Source of the DNA: CAZMCH01 sp964564735
GTDB lineage: Bacteria; Poribacteria; DTPJ01
Assembly: GCA_964564735.1 (NCBI GenBank)
Contig: CAZMCH010000024.1
Location: 1-45,891 of the forward strand
Direction of reading: 5' to 3'
Length of the DNA stretch: 45,891 nucleotides
Shown piece by piece: positions 1-8,910 of this stretch. How positions within the stretch are numbered: position 1 is the stretch's first letter; every line of letters starts with the position of its first letter. Below the pieces are notes generated by a model that did no database searches, was not told where the DNA came from, and saw only the letters and a list, made by a program, of their open reading frames with translations. Position numbers and translations under genes: made by a program.

Positions 1-236
1 TGCTATTACTTGCTTAATCCGCTTTTTTAGGTATATGGGAAACGTCTTTTTTTCCCTCTTAAATTACACCTTTTTCCCTTTTATTTCCCTTTTTCTCTTC
101 CATTTTTTGCTCATTTCAGAAAACATACATTTTCTGAGAAAAAAAATAAACAAAAAAACTAATTTAGCTGACCATTAGTTTTAATTGCTCAACAATGTTA
201 TTATAGCTTTAATAGATCTATATTTCAATATTGTTC
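1..236. other. Intergenic, AT-rich, no gene seen
   Basis: No start codon with a ribosome binding site and no recognisable coding stretch is visible here. The region is pyrimidine-rich on the plus strand up to about 110. It then holds an 8-bp inverted repeat (116-123 with 130-137, TCAGAAAA/TTTTCTGA) and a second inverted repeat at 155-182, which I list as a probable terminator for the minus-strand genes to the right. Confidence 0.6.
152..182 (-). terminator. Probable intrinsic terminator of the URO-D operon
   Basis: Read on the minus strand, AAAACTAAT and ATTAGTTTT can form a 9-bp, AT-rich stem around a 10-base loop. It is followed directly by a T-rich run interrupted by single other bases. 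It lies about 55 bases after the stop codon of the gene ending at 237. The stem is weak because it has few GC pairs, so this is a candidate only. Confidence 0.42.
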
Positions 237-1340
237 TTATTTTCCTTCTGCAATTTTATGGATCAATTCAAGATAATACATATAATTCTCTAAAGAGACA
301 TCTTGCGGAACCGCATGGTCACATGTCGGGATAAACCCGCCAGATTCTACAAGAAAAGGAACTTTTGACATAACATCATTATATATTGCTTCTTTGCCTC
401 TTGCCATAGCGCGTTTATCCATTGCTCCGATTAGACCAAGTTCTTTGCCATATTTCTTTCGTAAAGCGACCGGATCCATATCTGATGCCACTTCCAAAGG
501 CCAGATGCAGTTAATACCGCCATCAAGCCATATAGGAATAAGGTCATCAACGTTTCCATCAGAATCGAGCAAGATTATGTCAACGCCATAGCTTTTCAGC
601 AGATCAGTTATCTTGCGATATTGTTTGACCGCAAGTTTGCGATATAGTTTTGGAGAAACAAGCGAACCGCTTTTGAAAGCCATATCTTCCCAAAATTCAG
701 CAAAATCAGGTTTAGCTTCTTTGAGTGCTTTCTCTACTATTTGATATACATATTCAGTGCGATACTCAAATATCTCCTCGACGAGTTCTGGCTGATCATA
801 AAATGCTATTGATAAGCCTTCCATGCCCATCAGGCTACGTGCAAAGCCATAATATCCACCGACTTGTATGCACGTTGGGTAACCATCTGCTTGTAATTGC
901 GTTACTCTTTCTTTGAAATTGTCTGGAACTCGTCCAGCTGTTGATGGATCAAGGCGTTTTTTTATTTCAAGGAAATCTTCCCTATTCTGCACTGGAAAGC
1001 GCACAAATTGCCTTGTTGAGTGTCCTTCCCTTGACCAGCGTGAAATAACGCCATCTCCGCCTTGTTCGGTTATTATCCCATCCTCTTCAGATATTACCTT
1101 ATGCTCAAAGCCGGGCATAAAGCCAAGATTAACAGGCGCAGTCCCACGGAAATATACACCAAAACTGCGGTCAAAACCAAAATATTCCCTGAGTGAATCC
1201 TGTGATTTTGGAACTGATTCGGGCATCCCCTCGCTGATCCATCTTGTAAAGGTCTCACCCCAGAACGCACATTCCCAATATGGTATTCTATCAGGATGTC
1301 CAAATTTCATTGTTTCTAAAAAACGCTCTCTATCATTCAT
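237..1340 (-). CDS. URO-D-family methyltransferase-like protein
   Basis: Protein of 367 residues with the uroporphyrinogen decarboxylase (URO-D) family fold: an N-terminal HPDRIPYWE stretch and a C-terminal barrel strand DIILLDSDGNVDDLIP followed by a GINCIWPLE segment. The family includes HemE and the corrinoid-dependent methyltransferases MtaA and MtbA. The DSDGN motif here lacks the His-x-Cys zinc ligands of MtaA, and no haem-synthesis gene is nearby, so the substrate is unknown. I chose the ATG at 1340 because AAGGAAG lies just upstream. A longer reading frame to 1463 would overlap the preceding gene and adds only unconserved residues. It sits 17 bases after a paralogue and is surely co-transcribed with it. 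Confidence 0.82.
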   Translation of the reverse strand: MNDRERFLETMKFGHPDRIPYWECAFWGETFTRWISEGMPESVPKSQDSLREYFGFDRSFGVYFRGTAPVNLGFMPGFEHKVISEEDGIITEQGGDGVISRWSREGHSTRQFVRFPVQNREDFLEIKKRLDPSTAGRVPDNFKERVTQLQADGYPTCIQVGGYYGFARSLMGMEGLSIAFYDQPELVEEIFEYRTEYVYQIVEKALKEAKPDFAEFWEDMAFKSGSLVSPKLYRKLAVKQYRKITDLLKSYGVDIILLDSDGNVDDLIPIWLDGGINCIWPLEVASDMDPVALRKKYGKELGLIGAMDKRAMARGKEAIYNDVMSKVPFLVESGGFIPTCDHAVPQDVSLENYMYYLELIHKIAEGK

Positions 1341-1357
1341 AAATACTTCCTTATCTG

Positions 1358-2524
1358 TTAGTCTTTTTTCTTTAACTCTTGATATTTTCTTATAGTCTCT
1401 TGTTTTCTGAGCTTTATCTGTTCTATAATGTTGGGTTTTGCCCCTTGTGGATAATGCCCCCAACTAACCTCGATCATTGCAAGGACGTTTTCTAGTCTTG
1501 AACTATTATCTATCTCTGTCGTTGAACCCATGAAATAGCCTGTTGGCGCATCTTTAATAGCTTTTTGGCAAACTTCTCTAACCTGTTTGGGAGTGCCATT
1601 TGACAATAATTGGCTCATATCAATTCCACCTGTTAGGAATATCTTATCACCATAAAGGCGATAAACTTCACCAACGTCCATACCTGCAACAGTTTCGATA
1701 GGATTTACGCCGTCAATGCCTGTTTCTATAAGATCGGGCATAACTTCCATGATGTTCCCATCTGAATGAAATAAGCATTTTATATCGTGTTCGTGATAGG
1801 CGTCATTGAGGCGTTTGAGGCGTGGAAAAAATTCTCTGTGTAGCCATTCAGGAGAATGTAATAATCTATCCTTCATAGCAATATCACCATAGGTTAGCGC
1901 AAAAATTGATATTTCTGGATCGGAAATGGCATGTATAATTGCTTCTTCTCTTTCAGTGCATAATTCAAGGAATTCGGATATAAGACCTGAATCATCGGCA
2001 TCAAGATAGCTGAAATATTCTATCCCCATCCTGCCACGTATATCATCTAAACCAATTCCGCTTTGATGAAGACAGCATATTGTATGGTCTTCACTCATCC
2101 AGCTATAAAGCTTTTCAAAATACTTTCGTGTATTTTCGCCTATCTGTTTGGCATTAAAACCATCTTTCCATTTACTTAAAGCTAAATTTTGGCTTTTTAC
2201 CCATTCAACGGATTCTTCATAGGAACGAAATGCGTTGTGTTTATATGTTATTGAGCTATATCTCGCATATTCCAAGAGAGTTGGATCATCAGTGAAATTA
2301 GTTGGCGGAGGACTTGGCGCCGCACCAACACCACGAGCCATATCTAACATGCGATCAACAGCCTGTGCCTGTAAACGTGCGCCTTCCTCTCCGTATGGCG
2401 GATAAGACCCTGTAAAATATTCAATGCAATCATCATTTAGCATAAGGTCATATAGCGGGACTCTGTCTGTTTCTTGATGGTTGATTGTAGCAAGAACACG
2501 CTCACGCTTGGTCATTTTTGCCAT
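1358..2524 (-). CDS. URO-D-family protein, first gene of a paralogous pair
   Basis: Protein of 388 residues in the URO-D superfamily. It starts with a typical TKRERVLATINHQETDRVPL segment and carries CLFHSDGN plus GIDGVNPIETVAGMD in the C-terminal half, where the active site lies in this family. HSDGN differs from DSDGN of the downstream paralogue and from HICGN of the gene at 42533, so the three probably act on different substrates. The start at 2524 is set by AAAGGAG seven bases upstream. A good promoter (TTTACA, 17 bases, TATACT) lies about 60 bases before the start. HemE is an alternative, but the sequence looks more like the uncharacterised family members common in carbohydrate or one-carbon loci. 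Confidence 0.82.
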   Translation of the reverse strand: MAKMTKRERVLATINHQETDRVPLYDLMLNDDCIEYFTGSYPPYGEEGARLQAQAVDRMLDMARGVGAAPSPPPTNFTDDPTLLEYARYSSITYKHNAFRSYEESVEWVKSQNLALSKWKDGFNAKQIGENTRKYFEKLYSWMSEDHTICCLHQSGIGLDDIRGRMGIEYFSYLDADDSGLISEFLELCTEREEAIIHAISDPEISIFALTYGDIAMKDRLLHSPEWLHREFFPRLKRLNDAYHEHDIKCLFHSDGNIMEVMPDLIETGIDGVNPIETVAGMDVGEVYRLYGDKIFLTGGIDMSQLLSNGTPKQVREVCQKAIKDAPTGYFMGSTTEIDNSSRLENVLAMIEVSWGHYPQGAKPNIIEQIKLRKQETIRKYQELKKKD

Positions 2525-2581
2525 GTATATCTCCTTTAATAAGACAAGATTCAGCATAAATCTAGTAGCAATTTTATAGAT

Positions 2582-2610
2582 AGTATAATTACTAATGTTA
2601 TCATTGTAAA
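2582..2610 (-). promoter_or_regulatory. Sigma70-type promoter of the URO-D pair
   Basis: On the minus strand TTTACA (2605-2610) and TATACT (2582-2587) are separated by exactly 17 bases, each differing from the housekeeping consensus at one position. Transcription would start near 2575, giving a leader of about 50 bases. It is divergent from the cheA promoter region. Confidence 0.6.
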
Positions 2611-2662
2611 GCTGAAAAATAGGACTTTTTGTCATAAATTATAATTATGTTTAGCATTAAGC

Positions 2663-2690
2663 TAAAGTTTTAATAATCCTTAACCGATAT
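2663..2690 (+). promoter_or_regulatory. Sigma28/sigmaD-like motility promoter before cheA
   Basis: TAAAGTTT at 2663-2670 equals the full -35 consensus of E. coli FliA (sigma28). After 12 bases comes ACCGATAT at 2683-2690, which matches seven of eight positions of the B. subtilis sigmaD -10 (GCCGATAT). From TAAA to the -10 the spacing is 16 bases, within the sigmaD range. The predicted start near 2697 leaves a 66-base leader to cheA. The combination next to a chemotaxis operon makes chance less likely, but the call rests on one site. Confidence 0.55.
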
Positions 2691-2762
2691 ATAGATTAGT
2701 TTCGGGCTAAAGTATAAAAATGAATTCGTTATTGATTATAGATTAATGGGAGAGCATCAAAA

Positions 2763-5027
2763 ATGAGTGAACTTATTAAAAAGATTGAGGAAATATCAAT
2801 AGCTTTTGTGATGGCAGATATGTCGGATTTACAGACCTTTGCAGATATATACAAGAAATTTAATGATTTTTCTGATATTGCCAAAAATGAATCTCAGGAT
2901 GCTCTAGTAAAAATAGTATCTGCTCTATCAAAGCTAATAGAAAAAATTATTCTCAATGAAGTTACTGATAAAGCTTCAGCTATTGACGCAATTTCGCAAA
3001 CCATAGGAATTATCCAATCAATTGTGGTGAATCAACGCAAATTAAACGAGGTAAAATTTCCTGATGAGATTGGAATCTCATTATCCGAGATAATCAATAA
3101 TGATTCAAACACGATGGAATCAAACGAAAACATCCTGTCAAGCGAGAAAGCCGATGATGTAAATGAAATGAATCAATCAGAGCAAAATTCATCAAACTCA
3201 AATCTTGGTGCTTCATTATTTGGAGACGCATCTTTGATAGCGGATTTCATCGGTGAATCAAGAGAGCATCTTCATGAAGCGGATGTTCAGCTTCTTGTTT
3301 TGGAAAATGATCCAAATAACGAAGACGCGCTCAATGCTGTATATAGGGCTTTTCATACAATTAAGGGTGTTGCAGGATTTCTTAATCTTACTGAAATATC
3401 AACTCTTGCACATGCAACCGAAGACCTTTTAGATCGCGCACGTAAAGGGGAAATAACTTTCATTGGAACTCCAATTGATGTTACATTTTCAGCAGTAGAT
3501 TCGCTAAAACAAATGATAGATGATGTTGAAAAAGCATTATCTAGTGGTAATTTAACTTATAACATAAAACTAGATGAGTTGATTGATTCTATAAAAAAAG
3601 CGGTATCAAAAGAAGAAAAAATAACAGATAAGGTAGAAATAAAGGATGTTCAGGAAAATAATATTTCAACAGAGAATATTGAAATAAACGATAAACAAAT
3701 ATTGGAAGACAAAACAGAATTAATTAATGAGACAAAAGAGAAAGAATATGTCCAAGAGATTAAGAATGTCATTTCTGCCTTTGATAAGGAAGATAATCAA
3801 GAAAAGCAAGTTACCAAAACATCATCAAGTAATGTAGTAAAAGAGACATTAAAGATAGAGGCAGAACGTCTTGACAGATTAGTAGATATGATTGGAGAGC
3901 TTGTCATCGCTGAATCTATGGTAACTCAGGATTTTGAAATAATAAGCAGGGCATCTGCGAGAGTTGCAAGAAATCTTACTCATTTAAACAAAATCACACG
4001 TGAATTACAGGAAATAGGTATGTCGTTAAGAATGATGCCTGTTAAGCCTGTATTTGAAAGGATGGCTCGTTTAGCTCGTGATTTGGCGAAAAAATCAGGA
4101 AAGAAAGTAGAATTTAGCATGTCCGGAGAGGATACAGAGATAGATAAAAGTGTTGTTGAAAAGATCAGCGATCCCTTAACACACATGATACGTAATGCAG
4201 TAGATCATGGCATTGAATCTGATATTAATGATCGAATCAAATTGGGAAAATCTGAAGTGGGTCACATAAAAATTAGTGCTTTTCATAAAAGCGGAGACAT
4301 AATAATTGAGGTTGAAGATGATGGTAAAGGTTTGGATAAAGATGCCATACTCGAAAAAGCTAAAGAAAAGGGTATAATTTCAGATGGTCAAATTATGACT
4401 GAGCAAGAAATATATAATTTAATATTCATGCCCGGATTTTCTACGGCAAAGATCGTTACAGATGTTTCTGGTCGTGGTGTTGGTATGGATGTTGTTAATC
4501 GTAATATACAGTCATTGAGAGGACAGATAGAAATACATTCTTCTCGTGGTAAAGGAACTATTTTTACACTTCGCCTGCCGTTAACGCTTGCGATTATGGA
4601 TGGTATAATAGTTCAGGTTGGCACAGAGCAGTATATTATACCTACTTTATCCGTTGTAGAATCAATCAGACCAAAGTATGAAGAAATATCAACTATCATG
4701 GGGAATGCGGAAATGCTTTCGGTGCGTGGTAAATTATTACCAATGTTTCGTGTTTCTAGCCTATTTCAGGTTAATGATGCGATACAAGACCCAACAGAAG
4801 CCCTTATTGTCATTGTTGAAGATGAGGGGAAACAGGTTGGATTTATGGTAGATAATCTTGTTGGGCATCAGCAGATAGTTATAAAGAGTCTTGGTGATTC
4901 ATTTAATAATATCAAGGGTATATCAGGAGGAGCTATAATGGCAGACGGTAGAGTTGGGCTAATATTAGATGTTAGTGGGATTGTAAAGCTTGCAGTATCA
5001 GGGACTATTAATGAAATGGCAGCTTGA
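2763..5027 (+). CDS. cheA: Chemotaxis histidine kinase CheA
   Basis: Protein of 754 residues. An Hpt phosphotransfer domain spans about 155-265, with the phosphorylated His at 198 in AFHTIKGVAGF. An acidic linker rich in Lys, Glu and Asn (about 280-360) follows. The dimerisation helices (about 363-425), the ATPase domain with N box HMIRNAVDHG (474-483), G1 DDGKGL (519-524) and G2 GRGVGMDVV, and a CheW-like domain (about 605-750) complete the protein. A helical segment of about 90 residues precedes the Hpt domain, which is unusual at the N terminus. I see no CheY-binding P2 domain in the linker. It autophosphorylates when receptors signal and passes phosphate to CheY and CheB. It is the first gene of an eight-gene operon. 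Confidence 0.96.
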   Translation: MSELIKKIEEISIAFVMADMSDLQTFADIYKKFNDFSDIAKNESQDALVKIVSALSKLIEKIILNEVTDKASAIDAISQTIGIIQSIVVNQRKLNEVKFPDEIGISLSEIINNDSNTMESNENILSSEKADDVNEMNQSEQNSSNSNLGASLFGDASLIADFIGESREHLHEADVQLLVLENDPNNEDALNAVYRAFHTIKGVAGFLNLTEISTLAHATEDLLDRARKGEITFIGTPIDVTFSAVDSLKQMIDDVEKALSSGNLTYNIKLDELIDSIKKAVSKEEKITDKVEIKDVQENNISTENIEINDKQILEDKTELINETKEKEYVQEIKNVISAFDKEDNQEKQVTKTSSSNVVKETLKIEAERLDRLVDMIGELVIAESMVTQDFEIISRASARVARNLTHLNKITRELQEIGMSLRMMPVKPVFERMARLARDLAKKSGKKVEFSMSGEDTEIDKSVVEKISDPLTHMIRNAVDHGIESDINDRIKLGKSEVGHIKISAFHKSGDIIIEVEDDGKGLDKDAILEKAKEKGIISDGQIMTEQEIYNLIFMPGFSTAKIVTDVSGRGVGMDVVNRNIQSLRGQIEIHSSRGKGTIFTLRLPLTLAIMDGIIVQVGTEQYIIPTLSVVESIRPKYEEISTIMGNAEMLSVRGKLLPMFRVSSLFQVNDAIQDPTEALIVIVEDEGKQVGFMVDNLVGHQQIVIKSLGDSFNNIKGISGGAIMADGRVGLILDVSGIVKLAVSGTINEMAA

Positions 5028-5084
5028 GACTGAATTATCAATCATAAACAATTAAAAAGGAGGAAGCATATCTATAAGTATAGT

Positions 5085-5621
5085 ATGCGAAAAAATATGG
5101 TAGAAATAATGCTTAATCAAGAAGAATCAGGGATTGCGGTAATGGAAGAAGAAAACAAAAGAGACATATCAAGTTTAGCTGGTAAGTATTTAACTTTTAT
5201 GCTTGGAGAGGAAGGCTACGGTATAGAAATTTTGAAAGTCCGAGAAATAATTGGTGTAATGGAAATAACAAAAGTTCCCAATATGCCTCATTATGTTTGC
5301 GGAGTCATAAATCTAAGAGGGAAAATACATCCAGTAGTTGACTTACACTCAAAATTTGGCATGGGAGTGACAGAAAATACAAATGAGACCTGTATAATCG
5401 TTGTAGATGTAGAAAAGGAAGGCAAGCCTGTTATGGTAGGGATTTTAGTTGACTCTGTATCTGAGGTTCTCGATATTTCAGCTAATGAGATTGAGGAAAC
5501 ACCACAATTTAATATAAGCCTTGATTCTCAGTATATAATGGGTATAGCAAAGGTCAAGAATGAAATAAAGATATTGATGGACATAGATCAGGTTCTTGCT
5601 GATGGAATGGGGCTTGTTTGA
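5085..5621 (+). CDS. cheW: Chemotaxis coupling protein CheW
   Basis: Protein of 178 residues with the CheW fold: YLTFMLGEEGYGIEILKVREI, then VPNMPHYVCGVINLRGKIHPVVDL, the receptor and kinase binding core, and a final ILMDIDQVL strand. About 30 N-terminal residues precede the domain. The start is uncertain. AAGGAGG at 5057-5063 lies 21 bases before the ATG at 5085, an unusually long gap, and a second in-frame ATG is at 5097. CheW links CheA to membrane receptors, none of which is encoded here. It overlaps the next gene, cheR. Confidence 0.93.
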   Translation: MRKNMVEIMLNQEESGIAVMEEENKRDISSLAGKYLTFMLGEEGYGIEILKVREIIGVMEITKVPNMPHYVCGVINLRGKIHPVVDLHSKFGMGVTENTNETCIIVVDVEKEGKPVMVGILVDSVSEVLDISANEIEETPQFNISLDSQYIMGIAKVKNEIKILMDIDQVLADGMGLV

Positions 5622-6480
5622 TTTTGAGGTTATTGATTTGAATGAAACATTATATATTTTAAATGATATAGAGAATAATTTAGACCCAAGAATATTAAAC
5701 CAAGTAAGGGATTTGGTATACAAAAAAAGTGGAATAAAACTTGATAGTAGTAAAGAATCTTTAATCCGCGCCCGTATTGGAAAGCGTATGAGATCACTTG
5801 GTATATATTCCTATGAGGACTATCTGAAAAAAGTTATTGATGATAAATCCGAAGATGAAGTAATTCACCTTCTCGATGCTATATCAACTAATGTTACAAG
5901 TTTCTTTCGTGGTATAGATCATTTTGGAATATTGTCAAATTTAATCAAAGATTGGATTTCCTCTGGTCAAAAATCATTAAAGATATGGTCGTCTGCCTGT
6001 TCTAGTGGTGAAGAGCCATATTCTATAGCAATGACAGTATTGGATTCGATAGAATCATCAATAACCTGCAAGATTTTGGCAACTGATATTTCAACAAAGG
6101 TACTACAGAAAGCCCAAGATGGTATATATGAGCATGATAAAGTAGAGCAAATCCCCAAAATCTTGAAAGATAAATATCTTGAGATAGTCAATGGATCAGA
6201 AAAAATGCTTTATCAAGTAAAACCATGTTTAAAGCAAATGATTACATTTAGGCGTTTAAACCTTTCGGAGATACCTTTTCCAATGCGTGGTCCTATGGAT
6301 GCTGTTTTTTGTCGCAACGTCATGATATATTTTGATGCAAAAACGAGACAAAATTTAGTGAGTGAAATCCATCGATTACTAAAACCTAATGGTTATTTAT
6401 TCATAGGTCATGCAGAAAGCCTTATAGGTACATCTGTTGGATTTAAGATAGTTAAACCGTCAGTTTATGTCAAGGAATAA
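5602..6480 (+). CDS. cheR: Chemotaxis protein methyltransferase CheR
   Basis: About 292 residues. An N-terminal helical CheR domain (about 25-90, containing IRARIGKRMRSLG) is followed by the SAM-dependent domain with NVTSFFR, the SAM loop SSACSSGEEPYSIAM, ATDIS, and CRNVMIYF. It methylates receptor glutamates and so opposes CheB. The start is ambiguous. ATG at 5602 overlaps the end of cheW by 20 bases, while TTG at 5638 has GAGGTT about eight bases upstream and would remove 12 residues that carry no conserved motif. I kept the ATG. Confidence 0.93.
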   Translation: MEWGLFDFEVIDLNETLYILNDIENNLDPRILNQVRDLVYKKSGIKLDSSKESLIRARIGKRMRSLGIYSYEDYLKKVIDDKSEDEVIHLLDAISTNVTSFFRGIDHFGILSNLIKDWISSGQKSLKIWSSACSSGEEPYSIAMTVLDSIESSITCKILATDISTKVLQKAQDGIYEHDKVEQIPKILKDKYLEIVNGSEKMLYQVKPCLKQMITFRRLNLSEIPFPMRGPMDAVFCRNVMIYFDAKTRQNLVSEIHRLLKPNGYLFIGHAESLIGTSVGFKIVKPSVYVKE

Positions 6481-6510
6481 AATGGCAAAATAGTGATGAG
6501 AAATTAAAAT

Positions 6511-6987
6511 ATGAAATACACAATTGGCATATCCGAAATGAGAGTTTCAAATCAATTTGATGATGTATTAATAACATATTCACTTGGATCATGTATAGGA
6601 GTAACGATATATGATCCTGTAGAGCATATAGGTGGAATGATCCATTGTATGCTTCCAACATCAAAAGTTGATGCTCAAAAAGCAAGAAGCTTTCCTTGTA
6701 TGTTTGTTGATACAGGAGTGCCTTTATTGTTTAATGAGGCATATAAGTTAGGTGCTAAAAAAGAACGAATCATTATAAGAGTTGCTGGATGTTCACAGAT
6801 TCTTGATGATAAGGGCTTGTTTAATATTGGAGAACGCAATTATATAACTCTTCGTAAATTATTATGGAAAAATAGCTTGCTTATAAATTCAGAGGATGTA
6901 GGTGGTAATGATTCTAGAACTCTCTATCTTGAGATTGATACAGGTAAAGTTATTGTTAAATCACTAGATAGAAATATAGAACTTTGA
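6511..6987 (+). CDS. cheD: Chemoreceptor glutamine deamidase CheD
   Basis: Protein of 158 residues, the usual length for CheD. The catalytic Cys is at 28 in LGSCIGV and the His at 45 in GGMIHCMLP. Thr22 lies in the same relation to them as Thr21, Cys27 and His44 of the Thermotoga enzyme. It converts receptor glutamines to glutamates, and in systems with CheC it also binds that phosphatase. The CheX/CheC-like gene two positions downstream makes the same partnership possible. It sits 30 bases after cheR. Confidence 0.95.
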   Translation: MKYTIGISEMRVSNQFDDVLITYSLGSCIGVTIYDPVEHIGGMIHCMLPTSKVDAQKARSFPCMFVDTGVPLLFNEAYKLGAKKERIIIRVAGCSQILDDKGLFNIGERNYITLRKLLWKNSLLINSEDVGGNDSRTLYLEIDTGKVIVKSLDRNIEL

Positions 6988-7026
6988 TGATAGAATAAAG
7001 CTGAATTATGTATCGGAGGTATTGCA

Positions 7027-7416
7027 ATGTTATATAATATTCTTATAGTTGATGATTCTAGAACTACCAGAACAGTTATCTCAAAAACGCTAAAACTTGC
7101 TGGTGTTCCAATCAACCAATTATATGAAGCAGAAAATGGAAAGGTCGCTCTTGATATTTTAGATAAAAGTTGGGTTGATCTGGTTTTGGCTGATATAAAT
7201 ATGCCAGAAATGGATGGAGTTGAGATGATTGATCATATGTCAAGAGATGGTCTTCTCAAAACTATACCTGTTGTTATTGTTTCAACAGAGGGTAGCCAGA
7301 CACGTATCGAAGAGATGAGGTCCAAGGGTGTCCGTGCTTATGTAAGGAAACCATTTACACCAGAATTAATTAAGAATATTGTAAAAGATATTTTAGGAGA
7401 GAAAGATGCAAAATGA
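7027..7416 (+). CDS. cheY: Chemotaxis response regulator CheY
   Basis: Single receiver domain of 129 residues. Asp9 and Asp10 form the acidic pocket, Asp56 in DLVLADINMPEMDG is the phosphorylation site, Thr87 is the switch residue and Lys108 in VRKPF completes the active site. There is no output domain, so it should act by binding a motor switch or another target. GGAGGT precedes the ATG. The end overlaps the start of the CheX/CheC-like gene by 11 bases, which suggests coupled translation of the regulator and its phosphatase. Confidence 0.95.
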   Translation: MLYNILIVDDSRTTRTVISKTLKLAGVPINQLYEAENGKVALDILDKSWVDLVLADINMPEMDGVEMIDHMSRDGLLKTIPVVIVSTEGSQTRIEEMRSKGVRAYVRKPFTPELIKNIVKDILGEKDAK

Positions 7417-7864
7417 ATATAAAACAATGTTATCTGAGGTATTTCTTGATGTCCTTATGAGATTTGCATTTATGTTTGGTGAAAAATGCCCAAAAGACAA
7501 AATACCATTAGAGAATCCTTCTTTTTATCATGCAAGAGTGGAATTTTATGGTGATCGTCAAGGAACTGTTGGAATAATGGCGTCAGATGATCTATGTATT
7601 GAGATGTCTGCAAATGTATTAGGTACAGACATAGAGGATAAAAATAGCACGGAAGATGCAGTTGATACGCTTGAGGAACTCTCCAATGTTGTTTGTGGAC
7701 AATTTCTAACAAGTGCCTTTGGAAATGAAGTGATTTTCAACCTTATACCTCCTTCTGTTTCTATTGCTGATTCTAAGGAGTGGTCAGAATTGCTTTATAA
7801 TGATGAAAGTCTTGCATTTATGGTTGAAGATTCTCCAGCACTTTTGTATCTGAAAATGGAATAG
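7406..7864 (+). CDS. CheX/CheC-type CheY-P phosphatase
   Basis: Protein of 152 residues. The helix DTLEELSNVVCGQ (about 86-98) carries the Glu-x-x-Asn phosphatase signature of the CheC/CheX/FliY family, in which the Glu and Asn position the attacking water on phospho-CheY. Only one such helix is obvious, as in CheX, whereas CheC usually has two. The partner CheD is encoded nearby, which argues for CheC, so I leave the symbol open. AGGAGA lies just before the ATG, inside the end of cheY. Confidence 0.8.
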   Translation: MQNEYKTMLSEVFLDVLMRFAFMFGEKCPKDKIPLENPSFYHARVEFYGDRQGTVGIMASDDLCIEMSANVLGTDIEDKNSTEDAVDTLEELSNVVCGQFLTSAFGNEVIFNLIPPSVSIADSKEWSELLYNDESLAFMVEDSPALLYLKME

Positions 7865-7873
7865 GGGATAAAT

Positions 7874-8899
7874 ATGATTAAAGTGCTAATTGTTGACGAT
7901 TCAGCAGTAGTTAGAGAAATATTTACGAATGAACTCTCAAAAGACCCTGAGTTAGAAGTAGTTGGGACTGCAATTGATCCATATATCGCTCGTGATAAGA
8001 TTGTTAAGCTAAAACCAAATGTCCTAACGCTTGATGTAGAAATGCCCAGAATGGATGGTATAACTTTCCTTCGTAAATTGATGAAATATAATCCCATGCC
8101 AGTGATAATTGTATCTTCACTTACACCAAGGGGCGGACAATTAGCTATGGAAGCTATAAATGCAGGTGCAATAGATGTTTTATGCAAGCCCGGAGCTGCG
8201 TATACTGTAGGTGATATGTCTGTTGAATTAATAGATAAGATAAAATCGGCAGCGGCAGTTGATATGTCACGTTGGACAAAATTGACATCTCAACCCCAAG
8301 AAACTACACAAAGGTTAAATGTAATAAAAACAACAAATAAAGTCGTGGCAATTGGAGCGTCAACAGGGGGGACTCAGGCTCTTCAGAGTGTATTATCTGC
8401 AATGCCAACAAATGCACCCGGAATTGTTATTGTTCAACACATGCCTGAGCATTTTACTACATCATTTGCACAAAGGCTAAATGAGCTTTGTGCAATTGAG
8501 GTAAAAGAAGCAGAAAATGGCGATTCTGTTATCCCTGGAAAAGCGTTGATTGCACCGGGTAATAAACATATGTTACTTCGCAGGTCAGGTGCTAGATATT
8601 ATGTAGAAGTAAAGACAGGTCCTCTTGTATCACGTCATAGACCATCTGTAGAGGTTTTGTTTAATTCTGTTGCCCAATCCGCAGGTCAAAACTCGGTAGG
8701 TGTGATAATGACAGGCATGGGGGCTGATGGTGCTGATGGAATGTTAAAAATGAAAGAAAATAAGGCAATAACTATTGCACAAGACGAAGCAAGTTGCGTT
8801 GTTTTTGGGATGCCAAAAGAAGCTATCAAACGAGGAGGAGTCGATCATATCATACCACTCAATAAGATTCCAGAAGCGATATTAACATATTCTCAGTAG
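7874..8899 (+). CDS. cheB: Chemotaxis methylesterase CheB
   Basis: Protein of 341 residues. An N-terminal receiver domain (1-120, phosphorylated Asp54 in LTLDVEMPRMDG) is joined by a linker to the methylesterase domain (about 153-341). The catalytic triad is visible: Ser163 in GASTGGT, His189 in VQHMPEHF and Asp286 in GMGADGADG, almost the same numbering as the Salmonella enzyme. It removes receptor methyl groups when phosphorylated by CheA, closing the adaptation loop with CheR and CheD. A ribosome binding site GGGG lies eight bases before the start. Confidence 0.96.
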   Translation: MIKVLIVDDSAVVREIFTNELSKDPELEVVGTAIDPYIARDKIVKLKPNVLTLDVEMPRMDGITFLRKLMKYNPMPVIIVSSLTPRGGQLAMEAINAGAIDVLCKPGAAYTVGDMSVELIDKIKSAAAVDMSRWTKLTSQPQETTQRLNVIKTTNKVVAIGASTGGTQALQSVLSAMPTNAPGIVIVQHMPEHFTTSFAQRLNELCAIEVKEAENGDSVIPGKALIAPGNKHMLLRRSGARYYVEVKTGPLVSRHRPSVEVLFNSVAQSAGQNSVGVIMTGMGADGADGMLKMKENKAITIAQDEASCVVFGMPKEAIKRGGVDHIIPLNKIPEAILTYSQ

Positions 8900-8910
8900 G
8901 AAATTATAAT

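Noticed and set aside
913..1395. Plus-strand open frame of 160 codons inside the URO-D gene
   Set aside because: It is the antisense shadow of a conserved minus-strand gene and has no motif or ribosome binding site.
1358..2524. URO-D genes as HemE of haem synthesis
   Set aside because: There are four diverged copies, active-site motifs differ, and no other haem gene is close.
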